A DNA stretch of 64,000 nt. It comes from VKMB-3413 sp041027365. Lineage in GTDB: Bacteria > Pseudomonadota > Alphaproteobacteria > Rhizobiales > Rhizobiaceae. The notes below the pieces were generated by a model that searched no databases, was not told where the DNA came from, and worked only from the letters and a program-made list of their open reading frames with translations. Below, in pieces: positions 25,701 through 32,775 of this stretch; within the stretch, counting starts at the first letter, position 1, and every line of letters begins with the position of its first letter. The DNA is taken from NCBI RefSeq assembly GCF_041027365.1, contig NZ_JBFTEH010000012.1:1-64000 (forward strand). Reading direction: 5' to 3'. The position numbers and the translations under genes are program-made.

Positions 25701-28568
25701 ATGACCGATTTCGACGAATCAATGCGCGCGCCCGCTCCGCGCGCCGGCGGCATCGCCGCCCGTGCCATGGCCGCCCGCGGCGCTCCTGCGAAGGACGCCG
25801 CGCCCGACTATCTCGCCGGCCTCAACGCCGAGCAGCGCGCCGCGGTGGAGACGACCGAGGGTCCCGTGCTGGTGCTCGCCGGCGCCGGCACCGGCAAGAC
25901 GCGGGTGCTGACGACGCGCATCGCCCACATCCTCGCCACCGGCCGCGCCTATCCGAGCCAGATCCTCGCCGTTACCTTCACCAACAAGGCGGCGCGCGAG
26001 ATGAAGCAGCGCATCGGCATGCTGGTCGGCGGCCAGGTCGAGGGCATGCCCTGGCTCGGCACCTTCCACGCCATCGGCGTCAAGCTGCTGCGCCGCCACG
26101 CCGAGCTCGCGGGCCTCAAGTCCAACTTCACCATCCTCGACACCGACGACCAGATCCGGCTGATCAAGCAGCTGATCCAGGCGGAAGGGCTCGACGACAA
26201 GCGCTGGCCCGCCCGCACCTTCGCCAACATGCTGGACTCCTGGAAGAACAAGGGCTGGGGGCCGAAGGACATCCCCGAGGGCGACGCGCGGGCGTTTGCC
26301 AACGGCAAGGGCCGCGAGCTGTTTTCCGCCTACCAGGCGCGGCTCCTCTCGCTCAACGCCTGCGACTTCGGCGACCTGCTCAACCACCCGATCGCGATCT
26401 TCAAGTCGCATCCGGACGTGCTCGCCGAATACCACCGCCGCTTCCGCTACATCCTCGTCGACGAGTACCAGGACACCAACACCGCCCAGTACCTCTGGCT
26501 GCGCCTCCTCGCCCAGCGTCCGAAGGCGCCGCGCCATGATGCAGCGCCGACTGGCGCATCATCGGCAGTGTCGAGCCCTTCCCCCTCATCCGCCCCTTCG
26601 GGGCACCTTCTCCCCACGGGGGAGAAGAAGGGCGCCCAGCCGGCCCCCACCGCGCTCGACATCAAAGAAGCGGGCTCGGCGCAGACGCCTCTTTCTTCTC
26701 CCCCCGGGGGAGAAGTCCCGGCAGGGGATGAGGGGGAGGGACACGCCTTCCGCCGAACAGGCGCAAGAGCCGATGCCGTCTCCCCTTCCCCCGTCAACAT
26801 CTGCTGCGTCGGCGACGACGACCAGTCGATCTACGGCTGGCGCGGCGCCGAGGTGGACAACATCCTGCGCTTCGAGAAGGACTTTCCCGGCGCGACCGTC
26901 ATCCGGCTCGAGCGCAACTACCGCTCCACCGCCCACATCCTCGGCGCGGCGTCGCACCTCATCGCCCATAACGAGGACCGGCTCGGCAAGACCCTCTTCA
27001 CCGACGCCGCCGACCCCGAGGACCCCAAGGTCGAGGTCAACGCCGCCTGGGATTCCGAGGAGGAGGCCCGGGCCGTCGGCGAGGCGATCGAGGACCTGCA
27101 GCGGCGCGAGGACCACGACCTCAACGACATGGCGATCCTGGTGCGCGCCTCCTTCCAGATGCGCGAGTTCGAGGACCGCTTCGTCACCATGGGCCTCAAC
27201 TACCGCGTCATCGGCGGCCCGCGCTTCTACGAGCGCCTGGAGGTGCGCGACGCGCTCGCCTATTTCCGCTGCGTCTGCCAGCCGGCCGACGACCTCGCCT
27301 TCGAGCGCATCGTCAATACGCCGAAGCGCGGCCTCGGCGACGCCACCATCCGCCTCCTCCACGACTATGCCCGCGCGAAAGGCATCCCGCTGATCGCCGC
27401 GGCCGCCGAAATGGTCGAGACCGAGGAGCTGAAGCCCAAGCCCCGCAACACGCTGCGCTCGGTCGTCGCGAACTTCCGCCGCTGGTCCGAGCTTCTGCCC
27501 ACCACCAAGCACACCGAGCTCGCCGAGCAGATCCTGGAGGAGTCCGGCTACACCGAGATGTGGCAGAACGACCGCTCGGCCGAGGCGCCGGGGCGGCTGG
27601 AGAACCTGAAGGAGCTGGTGCGCTCGATGGAGCAGTACGAGTCGCTCCCAACCTTCCTCGAGCATGTCGCCCTCGTCATGGACGCCGAGCAGAACGCCGA
27701 GATGGACGCCGTCTCGATCATGACGCTGCACTCGGCCAAGGGGCTGGAGTTCGGCACGGTGTTCCTGCCCGGCTGGGAGGAAGGCCTGTTCCCGCACCAG
27801 CGGGCCCTCGACGAGGGCGGCCGCAGCGGCCTGGAGGAAGAGCGCCGCCTCGCCTATGTCGGGCTGACGCGCGGCAAGCGCCGGGTGAAGATCTGGTTCG
27901 TCTCCAACCGCCGCATCCACGGCCTGTGGCAGTCGACCATCCCCTCCCGCTTCCTCGACGAGCTGCCGGAGGCCCATGTCGAGGTCGTCGAGGCGAACAG
28001 CTCCTATGGCGGCTACGGCGCTCATGGCGGCGCCGGCGGCTTCGGCAGCTACGGCGCCTCGCGCTGGGACGGCGCCTCGGCCTTCAAGGAATCCGCCTAT
28101 ACGACGCCCGGCTGGCGCAGGGCCCAGGCCGCCAATGCGGGCTTCACCGCCGGCACCGGCGAAGGCCGCGCCCGCAGCGGCGGCGACGGCTGGAACGGCG
28201 GGCGCGTGCGCGAGATCAGCTATGACGACGCCGGCGTCTCCGGCGGCGGCCGGGGCGCCAGCGCCGGCTTCGCCGGCCGCATGGACTCCGGCTCCGCCGC
28301 CCGGCCCGGCAGAGGCCACAACCAGCCCCCGAAGAAGGGCCTCGGCCTCTATTCCTCCGCCAAAAAGGGCGGCCCGCGCGAGATCGAGGGCGAGCTCGTC
28401 GCCAAGTCCGTCTCCACCGAAGACAGCCGCTTTGCCGCCGGCGACCGCGTCTTTCACCTGAAGTTCGGCAACGGCACCGTCGCCTCCGTCGAAGGCAACA
28501 AGCTCACCGTCGACTTCGACAAGGCCGGCCAGAAGCGCGTGCTGGAGGGGTTCGTCGAGGCGGTGTGA
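25701..28568 (+). CDS. uvrD: UvrD/PcrA family DNA helicase II with an in-frame palindromic repeat insertion
   Basis: This 955-aa SF1 helicase unwinds DNA in excision and mismatch repair. Walker A GAGTGKT is at 61-67, motif II DEYQDTN at 254-260, and motif III GDDDQSIYGWRG starts at 371; motifs IV-VI (LERNYRS, MTLHSAKGLEF, VGLTRGKRR) follow. Between motifs II and III, residues about 275-364 form a Ser/Pro/Gly-rich stretch that other UvrD proteins lack. The DNA there (about 26575-26742) is a palindromic repeat element that keeps the frame open. The C-terminal region (about 770-890) is glycine-rich before a Tudor-like end. ATG at 25701 is the natural start. Confidence 0.93.
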   Translation: MTDFDESMRAPAPRAGGIAARAMAARGAPAKDAAPDYLAGLNAEQRAAVETTEGPVLVLAGAGTGKTRVLTTRIAHILATGRAYPSQILAVTFTNKAAREMKQRIGMLVGGQVEGMPWLGTFHAIGVKLLRRHAELAGLKSNFTILDTDDQIRLIKQLIQAEGLDDKRWPARTFANMLDSWKNKGWGPKDIPEGDARAFANGKGRELFSAYQARLLSLNACDFGDLLNHPIAIFKSHPDVLAEYHRRFRYILVDEYQDTNTAQYLWLRLLAQRPKAPRHDAAPTGASSAVSSPSPSSAPSGHLLPTGEKKGAQPAPTALDIKEAGSAQTPLSSPPGGEVPAGDEGEGHAFRRTGARADAVSPSPVNICCVGDDDQSIYGWRGAEVDNILRFEKDFPGATVIRLERNYRSTAHILGAASHLIAHNEDRLGKTLFTDAADPEDPKVEVNAAWDSEEEARAVGEAIEDLQRREDHDLNDMAILVRASFQMREFEDRFVTMGLNYRVIGGPRFYERLEVRDALAYFRCVCQPADDLAFERIVNTPKRGLGDATIRLLHDYARAKGIPLIAAAAEMVETEELKPKPRNTLRSVVANFRRWSELLPTTKHTELAEQILEESGYTEMWQNDRSAEAPGRLENLKELVRSMEQYESLPTFLEHVALVMDAEQNAEMDAVSIMTLHSAKGLEFGTVFLPGWEEGLFPHQRALDEGGRSGLEEERRLAYVGLTRGKRRVKIWFVSNRRIHGLWQSTIPSRFLDELPEAHVEVVEANSSYGGYGAHGGAGGFGSYGASRWDGASAFKESAYTTPGWRRAQAANAGFTAGTGEGRARSGGDGWNGGRVREISYDDAGVSGGGRGASAGFAGRMDSGSAARPGRGHNQPPKKGLGLYSSAKKGGPREIEGELVAKSVSTEDSRFAAGDRVFHLKFGNGTVASVEGNKLTVDFDKAGQKRVLEGFVEAV
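26575..26742. repeat. Palindromic repeat element inserted inside uvrD
   Basis: Outer inverted arms of 12 bp (26580-26591 and 26726-26737) enclose a 13-nt hairpin (26592-26604) and two near-identical hairpins with the arm CTTCTCCCC (26607-26627 and 26695-26715). Similar stem sequences with TCTCCCC/GGGGAGA arms occur in the intergenic element at 29427-29602. It lies fully within an open reading frame and adds about 85-90 residues. The exact ends are uncertain by a few tens of bases. Confidence 0.8.
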
Positions 28569-28652
28569 GGGCCGGCAGTCCTGCGGCCTTGCAAATCGGC
28601 AGCCCGGTAGTACCTTGGAGGAGGGCGAACATCCTACCTTCCGAGATGCCCG

Positions 28653-28907
28653 ATGAAGACCTTTTTCGTCACGGCGGCCGAGTTCAACCGCAATCCGAGC
28701 AAAGTGAAGACGAAGACCCGCGAGGGCCGCGTCGTCATCACCGAGCGCGGCAAGAGCAGCCATGTCCTGATGAGCTTCGCGGACTACGAGGCGAACCTCG
28801 CCCGGCCGGCGCGGACCCTCCTCGACCTCCGGGACCCGCGGCCCGAAGCCGATCGCCCCTTCGAGCCGGCCACGACCGTCTTCGCCGAGCGCGACATCGC
28901 GTGGTAG
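28653..28907 (+). CDS. Phd/YefM family antitoxin
   Basis: The 84-aa protein has the Phd/YefM N-terminal DNA-binding fold: VTAAEFNRNPSKV, GRVVITERGKSSHVLMSFADY. The C-terminal tail (about 55-84) should wrap the toxin. It would neutralise the VapC toxin encoded next and repress their shared promoter; a small palindrome GGTAGTACC lies at 28606-28614 upstream. Its last codons overlap the toxin start, giving translational coupling. Confidence 0.85.
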   Translation: MKTFFVTAAEFNRNPSKVKTKTREGRVVITERGKSSHVLMSFADYEANLARPARTLLDLRDPRPEADRPFEPATTVFAERDIAW

Positions 28908-29347
28908 GCTACCTCCTCGATACCGTGACCGTCTCGGCGCTGCGGCGGCCGGAACGTCACGGCGCGGACTTCCAGGACTTCGCCCGGTCGATCAGCCTCG
29001 ACGACGCCTTCCTCTCGTCCGTCACGATCGCGGAAATTTACGCCGGCATCACGCAGCAGCAGGCAAGGGATCCGGGGTTCGCCGCCGTCCTGTCGGAATG
29101 GGTGGCAGATCTGAAGGACGCGTTCGACGGCCGCATCCTCGCCTTTGGCCGGATCGAGGCAGAGATCTGTGGAGCCCTGCCGACGCCGCAGAAGACGATC
29201 ACGCAGGATTCGATGATCGCCGCCACGGCGCTGGCGCACGGCCTGACGGTCCTCACCCGCAACAGACGCGACTTCGAAAGCCTCGGCGCAGCGGTGATCG
29301 ATCCCTGGAACGGTCCCGTGGAAGAGGTTTCCTCGCGCGGACCGTGA
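28901..29347 (+). CDS. vapC: PIN-domain toxin, VapC family
   Basis: VapC toxins are Mg-dependent RNases, usually cutting tRNA. The 148-aa product has the PIN acidic residues: Asp7 in YLLDTVTVS, Glu45 in IAEIYAG, Asp103 in TQDSMIAATAL and Asp124 in LTRNRRDFESLG. The usual Asn after LLDT is Val here, a mild deviation. The GTG start at 28901 overlaps the antitoxin stop by 7 bp and places the first Asp at the normal distance; there is no ATG near. Likely an intact toxin-antitoxin pair. Confidence 0.83.
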   Translation: MVGYLLDTVTVSALRRPERHGADFQDFARSISLDDAFLSSVTIAEIYAGITQQQARDPGFAAVLSEWVADLKDAFDGRILAFGRIEAEICGALPTPQKTITQDSMIAATALAHGLTVLTRNRRDFESLGAAVIDPWNGPVEEVSSRGP

Positions 29348-29426
29348 CCGTCCGTGGACGCTCACGCCGCCTGCCAATCTGGCATCGTCGAAACGCCGCC
29401 TGCAGACAGACGCCGGCGCTCTTCGC

Positions 29427-29602
29427 GCCCCCCTCCGGGCTGCCGCCCATCTCCCCCGCATGGGGGGAGATCGACCCTGCGCTACCCCCGCGCCCATTCT
29501 CCGACGCCCGGACCACGCGATGGCTTGAAACAGTCAGCCGCTCCGCCGGAGCTGCCGATCTCCTCCCTTGTGGGGGAGATGCCCGGCAGGGCAGAGGGGG
29601 GT
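29427..29602. repeat. Composite intergenic palindromic repeat
   Basis: The left arm (29427-29456, CCCCCCTCCGGGCTGCCGCC onward) and the right arm (29572-29602) are imperfect inverted copies about 30 bp long. Each carries its own hairpin with ATCTCCCC/GGGGAGAT stems (29449-29471 on the left, around 29558-29580 on the right). Repeats of this look recur in intergenic DNA of many Hyphomicrobiales. The centre (about 29480-29550) is unrelated spacer. Confidence 0.7.
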
Positions 29603-29630
29603 GCCTCGGCACCGCCCTCGCCGCTTCGTC

Positions 29631-29651
29631 ATCCCGGCCCTGCGCCGGGAT
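29631..29651. repeat. Short palindrome ATCCCGGC-CCTGC-GCCGGGAT
   Basis: An 8-bp perfect inverted repeat with a 5-nt loop, set in the context CGTCATCCCGG...CGGGATCCATGCCG. This is a recurrent intergenic repeat form in alphaproteobacterial genomes, placed directly next to the composite palindrome. Confidence 0.55.
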
Positions 29652-29700
29652 CCATGCCGAAACCGCGCCACTGCCGCTCCCGCGCAGGATGGGACTGCAG

Positions 29701-30012
29701 TTACAGCGGCCCGCTATACTCGTATTCCCGCAGCCGCTTTCGCGCCCGCTCGATCTCTTCCGTCGTGAAAAGCTGATGCCATTGCGGATTTCCGACGACG
29801 AGCGCTTCCACCGTCAGGTCGAGCCGGCCCCGCTCGAAAAGATGCGTGTATCCTTCCGACACCTTCGGCGCATTGATCAGCGCCTTGGCCGTCCCGAGGC
29901 CATGCCGCTCGTGCAGCATCCTGAGATAGATCGTCGCGTTGTAGCCCGCCTCCTGCCTGGCCCGCACGTAGATCTGGTGCATCGCCTTCTCGAAATCCGC
30001 CGGCCCCTTCAC
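29701..30012 (-). CDS. Small protein of unknown function (103 aa) at the edge of the TcmP cassette
   Basis: The 103-aa protein begins MKGPADFEKAMHQIYVRARQ and contains YNATIYLRMLHERHGLGTAK and ERGRLDLTVEALVV; its end, LFTTEEIERARKRL, is a predicted helix. It is mostly helical and charged, with no signal or membrane segment. I recognise the ERGRLDLTVEALV pattern as recurring in small hypothetical proteins but know no function. It is transcribed in the same direction as tcmP and the DUF5131 gene, 94 bp downstream of the latter, so it may belong to the same cassette. Confidence 0.65.
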   Translation of the reverse strand: MKGPADFEKAMHQIYVRARQEAGYNATIYLRMLHERHGLGTAKALINAPKVSEGYTHLFERGRLDLTVEALVVGNPQWHQLFTTEEIERARKRLREYEYSGPL

Positions 30013-30106
30013 CGCTTCGCCCCCATCATCGCTTCGGTGATGGCCGCCGTTTTTCGGATGAAAACCAAAAAACAGGACGCGTTCGCTTCGGTGCGGAAGA
30101 AGCCGA

Positions 30107-30871
30107 TCACCCCGCTAAGACATATTGCTTCGGCAGCGCGTCCCATGTCTGTCCGCGGTACTGTCGACCGGCCTTCTTCTTATTCACGCCGCCCCATTGC
30201 TTGAAGAAGAAAGCAGTCCCTGCGTCGTCGCATGCCGCTTTGATCTCATCGACCCAGTCGACAAGCATTGGACGCGCCCCGGGACCGGACTCGCCGCCCA
30301 CGATTGCCCAATCGATCCCGGTCAGATTGACTTGGCCAATTCGGCCTATCAATGGTTCGAACGAGATGAAGCGAATCGCAGCGCGGACCGAGCGCAGGTG
30401 GTCGATCCGTTCGTTGTAAGCGCCGCCCTCTACCGACGTACCGAGCCACACATTCGGCAGCCTTTTGAAACCGGGAGAATTTGCTACTGCGGCCATTCTT
30501 TCAGGACGCTTCGTGAGGATCTGATAACGGTGACGGGGCGTCGCCTCCATCACCTCCCAAACCCGTGCAATGAATTCGACAGGAACATCTTCCTGGAAGA
30601 GGTCGGACATCGAATTGACGAACACCAGACGCGGCGTGCGCCATTTCAGCGGGACGCCAAGTGCATCCTCCACAAGGCGGACCCGTCCGGTCCAGACCGA
30701 GCGGCCAGCACTCTTGCGCGTCAGGCCTTCATAGCTGTGCTGGCCCATAGCCTCCAAACGTGCAGCCATTCGCATCGCGTAGCAGTTGGTACAGCCGGGC
30801 GACGCCATTGAGCAGCCCGTGACCGGATTCCATGTGGCATCAGTCCATTCGATAGTTGATATACCTGCCAT
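30107..30871 (-). CDS. DUF5131 / phage Gp37-Gp68 family three-cysteine protein
   Basis: The 254-aa protein belongs to the Gp37/Gp68 family (PF07505), first seen in mycobacteriophages. The N-terminus has WNPVTGCSMASPGCTNCYA with cysteines at 20, 27 and 30, a clustered motif that could bind an iron-sulphur cluster, as in radical SAM enzymes though with different spacing. Other conserved blocks are VFVNSMSDLFQEDVP, QILTKRPERM, LGTSVEG, ISFEPLIG and IVGGESGPGARPM. ATG at 30871 overlaps the tcmP stop by one base, so the two are coupled. Function unknown; base composition is more AT-rich than the flanking core genes. Confidence 0.85.
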   Translation of the reverse strand: MAGISTIEWTDATWNPVTGCSMASPGCTNCYAMRMAARLEAMGQHSYEGLTRKSAGRSVWTGRVRLVEDALGVPLKWRTPRLVFVNSMSDLFQEDVPVEFIARVWEVMEATPRHRYQILTKRPERMAAVANSPGFKRLPNVWLGTSVEGGAYNERIDHLRSVRAAIRFISFEPLIGRIGQVNLTGIDWAIVGGESGPGARPMLVDWVDEIKAACDDAGTAFFFKQWGGVNKKKAGRQYRGQTWDALPKQYVLAG

Positions 30872-31986
30872 CACTTCACTCTGAATTTAATCTTGACGTG
30901 CGGCGGATAGGTCATTCCCCTTCGGGCTTTTGTAGCAGAAGCTGCTGTAACGGATCCGTCTGATTCCATTTTCTTTAGAATCTCGCGGTAGTTTTGGCGA
31001 ATATACGGCGTGTCAATGCTGTGCTCTTCATAGATCTCATCGAAGTTTAGCTCGCGTCCTGCAAAGGTTTCGATAAGATCCTGCTCCAACTCCTCGATGG
31101 GACGTTGCAATGAGAACAGCAGCGGAGTTGAAGCGTCAGCAGGCGAATACGTTAACGACGGTACACCTTGATCATGCACCGAGCTTTCCTTAGCCATAAT
31201 ATCCTTCATGACATCGTAGCCCTTAAAATGCTTTGATACAACAATCAGCTTGTGGGACGTTCTATTTCCTGTGGAATTCTTAAAAGTGAATGGTAAGACG
31301 TATTTTCCGCCAAGACTTTTTATCTCTCCGGACAACGCTTCGAGAATCATTGCCTCGCGTAATGCGGGATCTTTTCCCTCAACCTGCAATCGAAGGTCCT
31401 CGGCTCTTTCTTCTCCGAAGAGCTTGTTCATGTGAGATCTGACCATTGGATTGCTGATACCGGCATTTATTCTGCCGTAGTTAAAGAAAAATACGCAGTC
31501 GCACCCCCAATCTTTGATTACACCCTTAATTATCTCAAGTGAGAGACCCTTATATCCGAAAGGGTCTACGAAAGAAAACGAGGGAATCAGCCTTGTTGAT
31601 GAAAAGTATTTCGCCGCATCATCATCAACCTCTCCATTTGAAATCTGCGGCCTATAACGAAGCTTCTCAATTCCAACTAATTTGTTTATTTCGTCCTCTA
31701 GCGTAGATGCATTCGCGGGATCTTTATCATTCAAGAGCGCAACGAGCATATTCGCCAGATCCGCATCAGCGATCGCGTGCTCCAATACAAGAAGAGGCGT
31801 AGACGCCGCTCCATCTTTATACCGTCCGGGACCTGCATACAAATCGATATAGGCTATCTTGTTGTCTAATTGCTTTGCTGTCCCTTTTATGATGTTGGCC
31901 CAAGCAAAAAAGTACTTTTGGATGATGCGCGCTTTGACCTCGGACTGATCGGTGCGCTCTTCGAAAAATTTCTGCGATGAGGGCAT
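30871..31986 (-). CDS. tcmP: Three-Cys-motif partner protein TcmP
   Basis: TcmP proteins are defined by their constant pairing with a Gp37/Gp68-type three-cysteine protein, as here. The 371-aa product has features of a Rossmann-fold methyltransferase: IDLYAGPG (47-54, like motif I) and SFVDPFGY (138-145, like motif IV), with LLNDKDP between them. The C-terminal part (about 285-371) looks like a winged-helix-type domain (NFDEIYEEHSIDTPYIRQNY). The gene is clearly AT-richer than its surroundings and uses codons such as TTA, ATA and AGA that neighbours avoid, a sign of recent transfer. Biochemical role unknown. Confidence 0.85.
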   Translation of the reverse strand: MPSSQKFFEERTDQSEVKARIIQKYFFAWANIIKGTAKQLDNKIAYIDLYAGPGRYKDGAASTPLLVLEHAIADADLANMLVALLNDKDPANASTLEDEINKLVGIEKLRYRPQISNGEVDDDAAKYFSSTRLIPSFSFVDPFGYKGLSLEIIKGVIKDWGCDCVFFFNYGRINAGISNPMVRSHMNKLFGEERAEDLRLQVEGKDPALREAMILEALSGEIKSLGGKYVLPFTFKNSTGNRTSHKLIVVSKHFKGYDVMKDIMAKESSVHDQGVPSLTYSPADASTPLLFSLQRPIEELEQDLIETFAGRELNFDEIYEEHSIDTPYIRQNYREILKKMESDGSVTAASATKARRGMTYPPHVKIKFRVK

Positions 31987-32042
31987 TTTACGACTCCGCG
32001 TTGACGCCCCTGTCTACCACAGCTTTAGGACTGCGGAATAGG

Positions 32043-32070
32043 CACATAACATGAACAAAACCGATGTCAA
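32043..32070 (-). promoter_or_regulatory. Candidate promoter of the tcmP cassette
   Basis: On the minus strand a perfect TTGACA (32065-32070) is followed after 16 bp by TATGTG (32043-32048), about 57 bp before the tcmP start. The -10 box is weak, so this is a tentative call. Confidence 0.4.
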
Positions 32071-32485
32071 CGTTTTAAGAAGCGTCCCGAGATGAAATGG
32101 TGCCCGACTTGCCGGACATGGCGACATACGCTGCCGCGTCGCGTTGCGGAGTAGCCACAGGCCGACCCACCTTATCCCCATCCCCTCGCCCCGCCCCCAT
32201 ACTCCCCTCACCGCCGGCCCGGGACGGGCACGACCGATCACCGGGATCGTTCGCGGGCTGGCGGGCGGTGTCCGCGGCGGGGGCTCTTCCGGAGGGTTCC
32301 CGGCTCGGACGGTTTCGAAGCGCCGCCGGACCGTCTCCCATCACAAGGAGTCTGCGGATCGGTCCGCTTGACCGGGGGCACCCGGGAAGAGCCGGCCGCC
32401 ATCGGGGCGCACCTTTTCGCGGCGCGGCAGCGCCGCAACAGACGAAGGGGCGCAGCGATGCATTCGGAATCGACAAGACACCGTG

Positions 32486-32544
32486 CGGGATGCCGGAGGC
32501 GGACCGTAGCATACCCATTCGGAGGGTCGGCCTCCGGCATCCCG
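32486..32544. repeat. Long perfect inverted repeat (15-bp arms)
   Basis: Arms 32486-32500 (CGGGATGCCGGAGGC) and 32530-32544 are exact reverse complements. After one mismatch the pairing continues for 4 bp (GGAC... region 32502-32505 with 32525-32528), leaving a loop of about 19 nt. It is in a region without genes and could be a hairpin of an RNA, a transposon-end remnant or a terminator; no T-run follows. Confidence 0.65.
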
Positions 32545-32775
32545 TCCGCCCGTTCGATGCTCGGGCGGGAGGACCGAACGGCTCCCATCCCTTCGCGGCG
32601 CGAATGCCGGCGGGGCCGCCGGCGCGCGTCCGGGTGTCGTCGGGCCCGCAGCCGGCCGAGAACGCCCCGCCGCGACTCTGCGGCGGATGGAACGCCGCCG
32701 CGGCGGCCGCCCGAGGCCGGACGAGCGCGCCCGCGATCGCTTGCCCTTCGCCGCAGCGCGGTATAGGCCTTCGCC

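Larger units (their letters stand above)
29348..29700. other. Repeat-filled intergenic region between vapC and the 103-aa gene
   Basis: No gene is supported here. The 353 bp are occupied by the composite palindrome at 29427-29602 and a second small palindrome at 29631-29651. Frames crossing it are products of the repeats. Confidence 0.65.
31987..32775. other. Gene-poor 0.8-kb region with a long inverted repeat
   Basis: No convincing gene lies here. Frames of 75-232 residues on both strands are Arg/Pro/Gly-rich translations typical of random high-GC DNA. Clear structures are the tcmP promoter candidate (32043-32070) and the inverted repeat at 32486-32544. The composition changes from AT-rich to very GC-rich around 32100-32160, marking one edge of the transferred cassette. 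Confidence 0.6.

Noticed and set aside
26592..26715. CRISPR-like appearance of the two identical CTTCTCCCC hairpins
   Set aside because: Only two copies, each a self-complementary hairpin within a coding sequence; no regular spacers and no cas genes.
26586..28763. A 725-aa minus-strand frame inside uvrD
   Set aside because: Antisense to the helicase with all SF1 motifs; no recognisable domain.
29098..30204. A 368-aa plus-strand frame through the repeats and the 103-aa gene
   Set aside because: It starts inside vapC in another frame, crosses palindromic repeats and runs antisense to the 103-aa and DUF5131 genes.
32014..32241. A 75-aa minus-strand frame with a hydrophobic C-terminus upstream of tcmP
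   Set aside because: Tempting as a small membrane toxin, but no ribosome binding site is seen, the start region is Gly/Arg-rich random-type sequence, and it overlaps the candidate tcmP promoter.
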